A stretch of DNA of 64,000 nt, taken from positions 1 through 64,000 of the IMG/VR virus record IMGVR_UViG_3300044974_000721, one strand, 5' to 3'. The notes under the pieces are model-generated. The model searched no databases. It was not told the DNA's origin and saw only the letters and a list, made by a program, of their open reading frames with translations. The position numbers and the translations under genes were made by a program. This DNA comes from a virus. Shown here piece after piece: positions 7,495 to 20,800 of this stretch (positions are counted from its first letter, which is position 1; each line of letters opens with the position of its first letter).

Positions 7495-8334
7495 TTATTT
7501 AGTAATGCTTATAGTAATAGAATAGTAAGCTTTGTTACGGCGTACGACGTAGAGTCTAAAATCAGTAATAGTACCAGCGAGGTTAATAGTAGAGGTTTTT
7601 TTGTTAGGTTCCTGAGTCTTAATAAAGACGCGAATTGGGCGTCCGGGTTGAACTACTTTTTCATCAAAGAGTTTTGCTTTAGTATAAGCGCTGTCGTTAT
7701 TAGAGTTTGGGTCAACGTAAATTGGATTAAGGGATGCGGAGGTCTTGGCCTCTAAAGTACTAGATTCGTTGCCGATAAACGCGCCGACTAGTGTTAAAAA
7801 ACTACTTTCTACACCAATAGTTTGGGTAATAGGGGTATTACCTAGAAAGTTAATAATACGATGTTTAACAACTGTTCTTATAGGGATACCAGCTTTTACT
7901 TCGGGTACGTTGCTGTTACCTCTAAAAGGCCCTGAAGCTGAGTATTGCATAGTAGTTTCTATAGCAGGGGGCAGCGAGAAGTTAAAGTAGTTAATTTTAT
8001 TTGTACTGTCTTTAGAGTATTCCTGATACTTAATATAAAAGGTATCTTTAGGGAAAATAAGCGTCTCCATAGCTTTTATATCTTTTTTGCTAATAGAGGG
8101 AGGATTAGTTTCCACCGTTTTTATAGGTTTATAGTTGGGGGTAGGACCCGAAGGTTTAGAGGGTTTGTTGGGGTTATTGTTGGGAGTATTGTTGCTGTTA
8201 TTGTCGGGAGTATTGTTGGGAGTATTGTTGGGAGTATTGTTGGGAGTATTGTTGGGAGTATTGTTGGGGGTTGTAGGGACCTCGGGGAATAAGTTATCTA
8301 TTCTTCTTCGTGGGCTGTCATGCAATATCGCCAT
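7495..8334 (-). CDS. Fibre/baseplate-like paralogue C (279 aa)
   Basis: A short member of the same three-gene family. Residues ~1-20 form a unique head, then comes a low-complexity Asn/Thr/Pro repeat of NTPN type (~20-60). The shared domain follows (KTVETNPP, LPPAIET, FRG, VPEV, GIPIRT), and the protein ends after the beta-rich FRLYVVRRNKAYYSI segment. It has no variable C-terminal module. It is more diverged from the other two than they are from each other, so it is probably the older copy or the founder. The gene ends 44 bases before the 852-aa gene starts, in the same direction, suggesting co-transcription. No Shine-Dalgarno site precedes the ATG. Confidence 0.78.
   Translation of the reverse strand: MAILHDSPRRRIDNLFPEVPTTPNNTPNNTPNNTPNNTPNNTPDNNSNNTPNNNPNKPSKPSGPTPNYKPIKTVETNPPSISKKDIKAMETLIFPKDTFYIKYQEYSKDSTNKINYFNFSLPPAIETTMQYSASGPFRGNSNVPEVKAGIPIRTVVKHRIINFLGNTPITQTIGVESSFLTLVGAFIGNESSTLEAKTSASLNPIYVDPNSNNDSAYTKAKLFDEKVVQPGRPIRVFIKTQEPNKKTSTINLAGTITDFRLYVVRRNKAYYSITISITK
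8167..8274 (-). repeat. 12-bp coding tandem repeat (NTPN-type)
   Basis: About nine 12-bp units, with top-strand form gttgggagtatt; four consecutive copies at 8215-8262 are identical and the outer copies vary by 1-4 bases. The unit keeps the reading frame and encodes an Asn/Thr/Pro linker in paralogue C. Copy number could change by slippage without breaking the gene. Confidence 0.9.
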
Positions 8335-8349
8335 GGTTGGTATAAGAGG

Positions 8350-8886
8350 TTATAAAAGGTTAGTAATAGGTAGTAATAAGCGAAGGGTTTCAGAGACGTT
8401 AAGTTCTTTAGTTTTAGGGCCGGAGTGTTGGAGATAGAGATGAGAGAGGGAAGAGAGGTTAGAGGAGAGAATAGTATTAGAGGTAACAGGGGTAGGGGAT
8501 ATAGCTAAGCCTAGCCCGCGCCAGGATGATTGTGGTAATTGACTATGAACTAATATAGATTCAAAGCAGATATTAAAGCAGTTATAGGAAGAGATATCAG
8601 AGAAGGTGGGGGCTAGTTTTTTATAAAAAAGGCCATTAAAAGAGAAATCCGAGGTTGTAGAGCTAGAGATTTGGATAACTGGCGAAGCGCTGGCTACCTT
8701 TAGGTACCCAAATAACTCAACTGGATTAGTTATATTAGGAGTTACTGATGGAGGTATATATTCTATAGGCCATGGAGTATACTTACTAAAAGTAAAAACA
8801 TAAGTACTACTAGCATTAGTAATTGTGGAGCAGATATTAGATATTTTTAGAAAGGCGTTAGTGTTAAGAAAAGAGGTAGAAATCAT
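8350..8886 (-). CDS. Unknown 178-aa virion-region protein
   Basis: A protein of 178 residues with no clear motif. It is beta-rich and Ser-rich, with a TPWP...PPS patch near residue 40, followed by a KV..ASPVI strand. That patch faintly recalls T4 gp8-like baseplate proteins, but the match is too weak to assign. It starts at the ATG at 8886 (complement), 3 bases after the stop of the 4483-aa giant, so the two are almost certainly translated from one message. It lies between the giant and the fibre-like paralogues, which makes a baseplate or tail accessory role plausible by context. Confidence 0.68.
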   Translation of the reverse strand: MISTSFLNTNAFLKISNICSTITNASSTYVFTFSKYTPWPIEYIPPSVTPNITNPVELFGYLKVASASPVIQISSSTTSDFSFNGLFYKKLAPTFSDISSYNCFNICFESILVHSQLPQSSWRGLGLAISPTPVTSNTILSSNLSSLSHLYLQHSGPKTKELNVSETLRLLLPITNLL

Positions 8887-8888
8887 AA

Positions 8889-11800
8889 TTAAATGTAGTT
8901 ATCGTATTGTTGGTCTAATTCCGACATGTTTTCATCGTATAAATTTAATGTACCTAGTATTTGGTTTCTTTCAGTATTAGATACACCCTCTTCAGAAAAG
9001 TCTACTTGAGCATAATAGTAAGAGTCATTATTATCATAGACAATCTCGCTCATAGAGGATATAACAGCTTCTATATAGTTGTTAGTAGCAGCTTGAGAAG
9101 ACTGTCGTATTTGGTCAATAACTCTAAGGGCTATATTGCTTTCGGTATAATCTTCAGTAGGTAATCCAGCCTGGCTATTAGTCATAAGACCAGCAAGACC
9201 TAATCCTATTATACCCCCAGCGAACTCGGCTAAGAATCTACCTTTAACAGTACTAGAGAAACCGTCTTGTAAGTTATCAAAATAATCAACGGCTTGTTTA
9301 GTTAGAGCCTGGGACGCTTTAAATATACCTTCAAAAGCTACACCAGCAGCCAGCCCTGCTGTAAAGCTATCATTATATTTAAGTTGATTACGAATTCTAG
9401 TTACTTGCATTGACTGCATAACCCTATGAGATTTTAGTAATTCCTCTGGGCTTGGAGTAGAAAGGGGGCTTGCCATAATACCCATAGCTGTAGGAGACCC
9501 TACCATAGACTGGTACATATCTAGAGTGCCTGCTGCTATTTGCTCTACTGAGTCTCCAGGGTTTTGCATAATAGCAAATAATGCAGGAATAGCTAGTATA
9601 CTAAGACCTTCTGACATGCTATTAATTCTAGATGCGGTTTTTCCTAGTACTACTCTTGCTTGTTCATTCTGTTCTTTTTGTACTTGTTTAGTGTGCGTGG
9701 CTATTGTTTGCTCTAATTTATTTACTAGGTCCTCTGCACCACTATCCACACCTAAATTTCTGAATTCATTTATTAACGCCTGTCTATTGTCTTGTGGTCT
9801 AAACAACATATTTTCTAGTTCTAGTCCCCTTTCCCTTAATCTTTTTTCATCTTCATCTGATAAATCTGGGCTTCTTAACTTCTCTCCTATATCTATCATC
9901 TCTGTAGTTAACTGCTGAACAGCGTAACTAAATGCATTTGTCTCAGCTGCGTAATCTACAGATGATTTATTTAAATGCTTAATTGTAGATAAATCTTGCT
10001 TAAACTCTGTATACTTAGCTATTTCTTTGTCTAAGTCTACTCCTGTAGTGGTTTGTTTTTTAAGTTCATGCGCTCTAGAAACTAACTTTTCTATCTGTAA
10101 AGACTGCCTATCAAATTCTGATAATTTATCTGACTCAGACAAACTCTCATCTATACTTGAAAACGTAAGGGCATCTAGATTGGCTATTAAGTCTGTATCA
10201 CCTTGGGCATAATTTAGTTTAGTATGTTCTTTAGCTAGTTGTAACCTCTGGTCAAAAGTAGCTTTATGTGTACCTGCTTGTTTATAAGCGTTGGTAAACT
10301 CTGTTTCATCTACACCAGTGGGTGTAATTAAATTAGGAGAGAATAAACTGTCTGCATTATTAATACCGGCTAAGCTATATAGTAAGTTATCATACATAGA
10401 GGAATCGCCGGCTGCATTTTTAACATCAGCTGTTTGTTTTAGTTCTGCTAGTTTAGGAATAATAGTAGCAAAGAATCCTGTAAATAAATTAAGGTCTGTA
10501 TGCCCACTACCCAGTCTATTAGCAAACGCTGTGCTATATAACCCTAGTTCCTGTTCTAATTGGTCAACTCCAGGTAGGTTATTAGCTTTCATATTCTGTA
10601 TAGTGCTATGTAACCCTTTTAGTTGCTGTAACCCCTTTATAAAAGACTCAGAATCCTGTTCTATGTTTTTGGAGATTAGCGCCTCCATTGCCGTTTGATA
10701 AACTATACCTTCGTCAGACTTACCTCCTGCACTTAACGCTTTTATAGCAGTTGATACTGCATCCGAACGTTCTGTTAATTTTTTATAATATTCCTCTCTA
10801 AATTCTTCAGCATCTTTATCTCCGCTCGTATACTCTCTAAATAAAGATTTTTCTTTTAGGTAGTCCTCTGTAATTTTATTTAGTTTAGTATCTCTATCAC
10901 TTAGGATATTTCCTTCTCTATCTAACCCGTAATACTCTAGTAATTCATAGCCTTTATTAAACTGTTCTTTCCTGTTAGCTAAGTCTACAGAAACGTTGCT
11001 CACAGTATATTTTAGTTGAAAGTCTGAGTACAAATTTGCTATGTATTTAGTTATAAAATCATCACTAGTATAGCCTTCGTATTCTTTGCTAGATTGTGCA
11101 CTCTTTAAAGCAGTGGATAAGGGGCTATTATTTATAAGGTCATCTGCTGTCTTATATTTACCTGATAAGTAATCAGTTACTATCTGTAAAGCTGCAAAGG
11201 ACCTTAAAGTTGATAGCGCTTCATCATCTTTATACATTTGAGCTGCTATTAGAGGTTCTCCTACTTTTGTGGAGAGAAATCTGTTTAATAGCTCTTCTCT
11301 GAATTTATTAGCATTCTTAGGGTCGTTTGCTTCTTCTATTGCTCTAATAATACTTGTTAACCCTTGGAGCTTTTCTGCTTTTTCTTTATCTATATTGTAT
11401 TCCGAGGCTATTTTCGGGTCAATTGTATATGTATCAACTGCTTCTAAGAGAGACTTAGGCCCACTTTTTCCAGAAGTGTCTCCTTTTCTTTCCTTAGGTT
11501 TTAATCCTGCGTCTCTAATAAACTGTTGTGTTGTAGTTACAAACCGCATAGCTACTTCGATGTCTTTTTCAGCTTGCAGCTGGGCTATCTTTGCTTTTGC
11601 TGAATACTGCCCAGTTAGTAACTGTTCTTTTAAGTTATTCAGCTCTGCTATAGGTACAGAAGGTATACTTAAAGTTGAAGAAGCACTTGTTTGAGCCATA
11701 ATTCCAGCAGCTAAAGCTAACCTGTAAGATTTATCTTCTTTGCTGCTTAAAGCTTTTAAAGCTCCAATATTAGCCATTTGCAATGCTATTAGAGGTACTA

Positions 11801-14800
11801 CTGTGTTATACGTAGTTCCTAGTAATCCCCCGGTTGACGTTCCTATAATAGCTTGCAGCTCTTGTAGTGTTTGGTCGTTAATTATGCTTCCCTGGGCTGA
11901 TTTTAGTATTTTACTTGTAATTGTACTAGTAGCAGCTCCTAATTGCGCTACAGTAGCTATTTCAGTTTGTACATATTTAACTAAGGGAGCCATTAAGTCT
12001 TCCTGAGTAGCTTTATTGCTTTTTGCTTGTATTATAGTACGCTGTTGTCTTGTTAAGACTTCTAGTAAGTTTTGCTCTTCCGCAGTAAGATCACTTTCCT
12101 CTTTACCTAAGAAAGTTAGATATTGCTGTAGGGTTCTAAACTCTTCGCTATCACGAGATACACCTTCAAACCCAGAGAGTAACCTACGGCTTATATCATT
12201 TGAATGAATAGAGTTTAGTCTAGCTTGTTGTTGTGCTTCTGTAGTACCCTCGGTTAAAAATCTTAAACTAGAAAGGAATTTTGGAGATAATTGTTGAGTG
12301 GCAGTCATTACTGAACCTACATGGTCAGCAGCTCCTATAGTGTCTCTAAACTGTTTTACAAACGTTTGAAGATGTATATCTTTTATAAATTTGCTATCTC
12401 CTATTAGTTCTTCAGGTAATGCTGAGTAAACTCTAGCAAAAGTTCTAATACCTTTTTTAGCTCTGCTAACTGCGTTATTTCTAATAAGCTCAAACTGTTT
12501 TAGAGCTTCATTATGCTGACGCGTTAGGTTTTCTAATTTATGTTCTTCTTCTTGTATATCTTGTCTTCTAACTTCTTGAGCCAACTCTTTAGCTGTATCA
12601 TTATTTTCTATTCTTGGCTGATGCTTTAGACTAATTCTATCTTGTAGTTCTTTTATCTTTTGACTTTGTTCTTTTATTCTTCTTGTTAGTACCGCCATTT
12701 GTGTTACAGCGCTCTGGAAACTATCCCCGTCGTTATCTCCTAGTTGGGTATAATGCGTACCTAAAGCCGACATTAAAACTAAAGTGTTACTGCCCTCCTC
12801 CGCCGGGCTAATATTAGTATTTAATATATCTGCCCTCTCTCTTAACTCTTCTACTGTGCGTGTCTCATTTAACAAGGTTCCTGTCTCGGACAATAAACTA
12901 GTACCGCTAGGAGACCCCGCCCTCAGCGTTGTAGCAAACGTTATGCTTCCTTTTATTTTGTTCTTGTTCTGTTCATAACTTCTTTTAGCTTCCTCTTGTG
13001 TCTCTGCTACTCTTGCAGCGTTCATGCCCTCTGCGTCTGTAGCTAAGACTAACTTTAATATAAAATCATTTATCTGGTCTACAGATAGGTATTTGTTATT
13101 TGTATACCTTGCTATCTGATCTATATGACTCTTTGTTATCTCTAAGTCTACTGGCATTGCTGCCGTTTCTCCTCCTCTCAAATAATATTCTCTCTTTATT
13201 AGATTGTATTCCTCAACCCCTTTGTTTAAAATTTCTTCTCCTACTTCCCTTCTAAATAATGTTTCACTATTTATAACTCCTCTGTCTATTGTTGTATCTA
13301 TGCTGCTAGTCAGCATACGCGCTACTGCTTTTTCTTCATTTGTCAGCTCGCTATACTTCTTATATTTTGTGTAAGTCGTTTCTTTATATCTTTCTCTTTG
13401 TACTTTTAACTCTGCTTTTTGCTGCTCTAGCCTAGCTCTTTCAACATCTCTACCCTCCTCTAACCTGGCTATTTCTCTCTCTTTATCTCTTATTTCTTTA
13501 CTTAATCTTTTATACTCTTTGTAGTTACTGTATCTTACTTCTTTTCTGTATAAGCTTTTAAGGTCTCTCTTAGAACGTCTTAGGGTACTTAACTGACTTC
13601 TAATATCATTTATTCTTTCTGTCTCATCTGCAATCTCGCCCCTTTCAGAATCTAACTGAATATTAAGTGCTTCTATCCTGCGCTCCATAGCGCTTTCTAA
13701 TCTAGTAATAGTTTGGTTGAGTTGGGCAATTTGTTGCTCATACCTATTAATAACTGCTTGCCTTCTATTTATACGTTCTTTATAACTTTGTTCTTCTTGT
13801 TGTTGAGCTAGTAACAGATTTGATCTTCTAGTATCAGCAGTTAAAGTAAAGTCATTTATTCTAGCTTGACGATTCTCAAGTAGACGTTGTCTAATCTGTT
13901 GGTCATTATAGGTTCCTTCTTGGATTAAGCTAGCCCTTAAGATTGTATTTTCTTGCTCTATACTTCTTAATAACGATCTTCTATCTTGTCTTATTTGATT
14001 GTTTAAGTCTGTTGTTTGCCTTCTATGTCGTGTAGACATATCGCGCTCTAAGGTAGATATCGTATTTTGAGATCTTGTAATCAAAGACCTTATATTGGCC
14101 GACTTTTGTAGCTTATCTTCTATATTTCCTATATAAAGGGCTAAGATATCTGTGTTAGTATTTAAATTTAGTTGTGATTCTAATCTTCTTATATTACCTT
14201 CTATTTCTTCTATGAGGTATATTTGACTTTGAGCAGCGTTTGGTAGTCTACTTGGAAAGCGTCCAGAAGGTGTTTCTATAAAACTATTAGTTTGTTGCTC
14301 AGCACTTAATTGAGCATAATTTCTTCGGGCTATATTTAATAATTCTCTTTGCGTTAGCAGTTCTTGTTGTAGTGTACTATCAAGGTTTGTTATCTGTTCT
14401 ATATTTGATATACTTACGTTATATTCTCGTCTATATGTTTGTAGCTCTTGATGTCTTAACTCAAGTTGTCTTATATTACCCTGTATTTCTTCTATAAGGT
14501 ATATATAACTTTGAGCAGCGTTTGGTAGTCTACTTGGAAAGCGTCCAGAAGGTGTTTCTATAAAACTATTAGTTTGTTGCTCAGCAGTTAATTGAGCATA
14601 ATTTCTTCTTGCTATATTTAATAACCTTCTTTGCCTTACCAGTTCTGCATTTGTAGCTTCTACATTTAGTGGTCCTGTATTTAAAGATCTTAGGTTGTTT
14701 TTTATAGTTTGTAACTGTGAGATTAATGAAGATTGTGATGCAGCATAACTTAAAATATCAGCTAGCTGCTGTTCTCTTCTTTCTTGTCTTAATCTTGGAT

Positions 14801-17800
14801 TAAGTATACTAGGTTGCGAGCGCGTATTTCTTAGATTACGTATAACGGTTAGAGAATTAGAGTAGACGTTAACATTATCCTGTCTTGTTTGTATTTCTAG
14901 GTTACGCTGGTCTCTATTAGCTATGCCTGTGTTTAGTCTTTCTGTAGTATCTGTAATTTGTTGTTCTATACTACTTAACTCTTCTCTATATTGTTGTGCT
15001 GTTTTTGTATCATCCCCAGTATAATATCTTATAGAGTTATTAGTAATAGAAGACCCTGGTTGTTTCTTTGCTTCTAATAGTATAGTTTCTGTTCTTTCTT
15101 CCCCCGTAGTAGTAATACGTTTTAGTTTTACATTATTCTGGTCATCTTTATCAATTATTACGTAGTTATTATCAGAGTAAGCTGAACTTCCATAAACAAA
15201 TGACTTTAGTGCATCATCTGAGTCAATAAGAGTATTTAATGCATGAAGGTCATAGTTTTTACCTCTTAGTCTTCTTTCTACACTCCCTTTAGCTTCCTTA
15301 AACTTTTTATTAAGTTTAAAGGACACATCTGAGATGTTTTTAGTTAATATTTCAGGTGTATTAGTATCCTGTGAAATTTCCTCAAATTTAGACCCAGCGG
15401 CTATTTCATGGCTACTTAGAAGAAAAGAACTCATAGCAATAGAGCTAAATCCCACCAATTTTAGTCTATCTGAACCCGCCTGCCGTATTGTTTCTTGGTT
15501 ATTTATTAGGTCCATTGTTGTAGCTTGAGTCTGCAGCAAAAGCGTTTGAAGATTCTCATATTGCTTTTTCTCTTCAGCACTTATAGTAGGCAGATTATCT
15601 AAGCTAGCCGGATTTAATAGTTGATGGTCTGCTATTCTTTTTAGTAGAGGTGCTGTTTCTTCTAGCGCGTATCTTAGTCTGATTTGTGCTACTAGTGCAT
15701 CATGGCTTTGACCTTGAAATACTAAAGATAATTTTTCCAGGAGGTCTAATCCCAGTAAAATTCCATGTGTACCTGTTTGTTTGCTATCTGGTGAATAGAA
15801 CACATCATATTTACCAGATTCTGTTGTACTCAACCCTATATAAAGCGCGGGTAATGTTACCAACTGTGTATTAGTCACACTCTTATATAGCGATTCTGCT
15901 CTTTCTCTTTGTTCTCTATTTAATGAGCTTGTGCTACTTATATTCTTTAGTAGTTTACTATATGACCTAAGACTTTCAAGACTTTGATTTACATATTCTG
16001 TCCCTATTGATGTACCTTTAGCACTTTCTATTCTACTTCTTAATTGTTCTCTATATACTGTAAATACTCCCGCGTCTTCTAGAAGCTCTTTAGTTAAAAA
16101 CCTATCTATATTAGTAGCAGTTGCTCCACTATCATATAAGGATGTAAAAAGACTTACATAATATTCTTCAGGTACAGATACAGTTCCTGTTCGTTTTTGA
16201 TGCTGCAGAGCAAATTTAACCAATGTATTTGTATCAGTACTTGTTGGAAACAAGGTTCTAAAATAGGTAATTAATCGAAGTGTTCCTTGAATCTTGCTTT
16301 TTTGCGCATCATCAGATAACAATGTAGCAAGCATTATATCTTCTATCTTGCTTAATCTAAGGCTTGTGCTGTCTTCTTGTGCCTCACTTGCTCTGTTACT
16401 TAATAGTCCTAGTAATATATTTTTAGTATTGCTTAGTTCTGATAAAGCCACGTTGGATTTTTCGTTGTCCCCCAGAACATAATTTAGGATAGCCTCTTTT
16501 GCTAAGCTAGTAGTTTTGTTATCTGTATTAACAATTGTAGGTAAACCTTTATCTGCTTGTTCTGTATAAGCTGTTGTAAATTTAGATATAAATTCTAAAG
16601 GACTACCAGTTTGGCCAATAAGAGCTAAGTTATTAGCTTGTATTTTGTATTTAGTTTTAGCTTTTGTAGGGTCAATAAGTTCTCCTTCTACAATACTACC
16701 AAGCATGAGTACAGCCTGTTGTATATTAAGAATGTCTTCGCTTTCTTTATGTCTATCTGTGTACAAACCCATTTGGTTTTTAGTCAGTTCGTACATATAC
16801 TGACCTTCCATTTTGGTCATATTTTGCATACCAATAGCCACTGCGATACGGCTAGGCATTTGCTCTACACCAAACTCTAAAAAGCGGTTTAAACGTAAGA
16901 TTGTATCAAGCTGTCGAAGTCCTAACTGTAACTCTCTTATCTTTGTTTTTCTTTTGTCTTCTTCTAATGTTTGTATCTCTTCTGGAGTAGGTAAGTGTAT
17001 ATTTAACACTGAACCTATTACCTGTACAGATTGTATTAAAGCTAATACTGCAGCTTTATTTTTACTTTCTAAATTATTATTTGAGTAGTAATGTTCTATG
17101 TTATTCCCTTGTAGGAAGTACCCAGCGTTTATCTCACTTATAGATTTACCTGTTAATCTGTCATTTATATTTATGTTTCTAAACAAGTCTTGAGAGGCTT
17201 TAGTAAAGAAGGCTAATACACTAGCTGTTCTAGTAGATTCATCATTAAATATAAACCTGTTGTTATAGTTAAAGCTATTAGGGTTACTTCTAGCAGTTTC
17301 AAAAAGTTTAATTGACTGTGTTCTTATATGAGAAAGTGCTGCCGAATCACCGCGTAAAGCTGCCGCTACAGTTTTTATTAGAGCCTGAGATATATCTGGG
17401 GTATCTTTAGCTAGTTCTTGTTTTACATATGCAGGTAGAGCTAAACTAGAAAGTTCTCCAAATACTGTAAACGTAGGTTCAAGATTATCAGTTTTAGTAG
17501 CTGTATCTCCCAGTTTACGTTTAGGTAATTTCATTTTTTTAGCATAGTCGTGCTTTGCTAATATATCAAGTGCTTTTGCAGCTTGAGTCTTACTATCCTG
17601 CTGATTTAAAGATGTAGCGAGTAATTGCATTATAGTATCACTCCCCGCTTTTTCACCCAGCATCATTAAAGCTAAGCCTTCTGCTAATGCTTTGGACCCA
17701 TCTGTTTTTTTTATTTCTTTCAGGAAAGATGAGTCTTTATCCTCTATAAGCATTAACCCCTGCTCAAAGTTAAACCCTTTTATTTGTGACGGGGAGAGAA

Positions 17801-20800
17801 TAGCGTATATGTCTTGCTTTCTTATTCTTTGTGGTAGTAATGTATCTAGTTTTCTTTCTTCTTGTTCTTTTTTAAGTTGCTCGAATATTCTGCTTTCTAA
17901 TAAGTACGCTGGACCTTTACTTGTATCACTCCCAGGACGTAAGTTTGATACCATATCGCGCCGCGTGGCTGTTGTTAACTCTAATTGTATACTTGATGCC
18001 CCTGAGTGATATATATAAGGATTCTCTACTAAAAAGCTTACCCCTCTATATTCCCTTGCTGATGTTGCTGGTAACTTAAATTTTATATACTCTTGTCTTC
18101 TTCTCTGCCCATCTTGTTTTGTATACTGGCTAAACGCATTTATTGTAAAATACCCGGCGTTTATATCTATATCTCCTATGCGCCTTACACTCTTTAACCT
18201 ATCTAATATATTATTACTACTACTACTAACAGGTGAGTAAACACCTCCTTTATAGTAAAAACTATTAGTATCTCCTCTAAAGTTTACACTTTCGTAAGTA
18301 AGTCCTAACAACTTATTTATTACGTTAAGCTGTCTTCTATCCAGGTTTCTTACATCTTCAAACCTAGTAATAGTCGTCGCATCTCCGTACTCTCCAAACT
18401 TTGCTATTAAGTTTCTTAGCGTGTTTGATAATTTACTACTTTCTAAACCTAATCTACTAGCAATATCATCCGCACTTATATTGCTTATTAATAAATTAGC
18501 TACATTTACAGTCTCTTGTTTTAGAGCTGTTTTTACGTTTTCATTTACTATTAGCTGGTCTTTATGTATAAAGCTTGTTCCTTGCTTTAAATGCTTTTCA
18601 ATGTCTGCTTTAAAACTAGTGTTTCCTAATAAATTAGCGCTGTCTAGACTAATGTTAGTCACATGATATTGTACATATTCTGGTCTTGTCTTATTATTTC
18701 CTGCTTCGTATCTAAACCCTTCATTAACATACGAAAAGTCAGACATAGTTGATATGCCGATGGACTGTAGAACGCGCTTGGGGGCTTTACCTCCAAGAAA
18801 CCCTCTAACTAGTAGTTGGGAGTTAGCGTAATCTACCTTTAGCTTCTGTAGTATAGTAACAGCATCCTCTCCTGTGTTTAACCTATCCTGTATAATTCTA
18901 AATTGGTGCGGCGCTAAGCTCGTAAGAAACGTATTATCAATTAGCGTCTCAGGATTACTTAACACATCTCCTATGGCGCTGTCTGCCCCTAAAGTATCTG
19001 CTGCTAATCCAAATTTATACGACGCTGATTCTACCGGTCTTGTACTCTGTAAGTTTCTCATCCGTTCTGGAATCTGTTCTGTTACTCTATATGGAAAGTA
19101 CATAACAGTCTCATTATCTATATCCCCAGATACATTCTTATTTATACTGAATAACTCATTAGTCATTGCATCTACTATGCGGGTTATTTCTTCTTTTGTA
19201 TAGCCTTGGTTCTTTAGGCTTCTTCTTACTTGGTTTTTGTACTCTTTCTTGTTTATAACCGACAACCCTCTCATAGTCTGCATCATTAAATGCGTCTGTC
19301 TTATAGTTACTGCCCCCTCCGCTACGTTATATATCCCACCTAAGTTATCGTATAACTCAGGTTTTATAAACCTCTTGTGGTCAGCTTTTCCTCTTATAAA
19401 TCCTTTCCCATCTACTTCAAGAGTCTCTCCGTGTCTTAAAGGATGAGGGCTTAATAGTAAGTCTAGGGTACCTTGTTCTTCAGCTAAGTCATATATATCA
19501 TCGTTTATACCATATACAGGTCTTTTAAACATAGCTTGGCCCATAGAGTATCTTAACTCATGCGGCTGCATAAAAGGACTTGTTATTTGGTTAAACATTT
19601 CTGTTTTGATTCTTCTTATTCTATTGTCGTAAAAGACTTGCGCCCTTCTGTCACTTTTTACCATTAACCTCTGTATATCAGAAAACATAGTAGCGGTTTC
19701 TTTATTAGACCTAGTATTTTCTATAATATCTAATAGCTCTGCTACTATTGCATCTCCTTGATTTCTAGCATCTAACGGTTTTTTAAAGAAGTCCGCTGCT
19801 GTTTTATCCTTGTACAAATTACTTATAAGGTCTCCTCTAGCTTTTAGATGAGAAGGATTCATACCGGGGACAGCATATACTTTATCATACGTTTTTAGCC
19901 TATTAAGAGTGTCTGTAAGTATTTTTTGTTTTAGGTTATTATTAATAGATTGAGATTGTAATTGCATAAGAAGAGCGCTAAAATTCTTCTCTCTTGATGT
20001 AAGAGAAGGAAAATGCTTATTCATTTCAAGGCTAAGAATTGTCCCTAATATTTTTTGTAGTGCAGTTGTTTTATCTGCAGCAGTCATAATATTAAGCGCT
20101 TGGTTTATAGACCCCCGCGTAGCTTCAAAAGTCAACATATGTCTCATAGTGTTAACCAAGCCTCCTACTACCTCAAGAGCATTAAAGGTTTGTTGTCCTC
20201 TTGGGTTTATTGTTTTATCTCCTAACACTTTCAGCGCGCGGCTACTGTTATTCACAAATGTCATGCCGTTTATTACTCTTCCTGTTTTTGATAAGTACGC
20301 TACCGGCTCTACTTGTCCACTTATCCCTCTCTCTTCTCCTAATGTTACCGAAAAACTATACCCCGGTAACTCCCCATTTAATGACCCTATACTTATATCT
20401 ACACCTATACGCTTATAAGTATTTGGGTCGTAGATTATTGTGTAAGAAAACTCTTTGCCTTTAGGAGTACCTTCAGTAGAGTATACTCCCCCCATTTTTT
20501 TTAGAATACTAATTAGTTCATCTGTTTGTTGTTGACTTCCTCTTCTCTGTGTAGGAGAACTAAGATTAGCTCCTCTGTTTAACTTAGAAAAGTTACTCAC
20601 ACCGTAGTAGTAATAGTCTGCTATTTCTTGTTGTTCTTTATCTGTTAAGCCCCCTACTGTGTTTTTGTCTAACATCATAAACACTTCAAGGTTATCTTTA
20701 TAAGCTTTATAGCTTAAGTTGCTAGAACCAATACCATATTGTAAAAGTTTTAGGTCTTGCGCATTACTATCATCTATAACTGCAAAGCTTTTACTATGCG

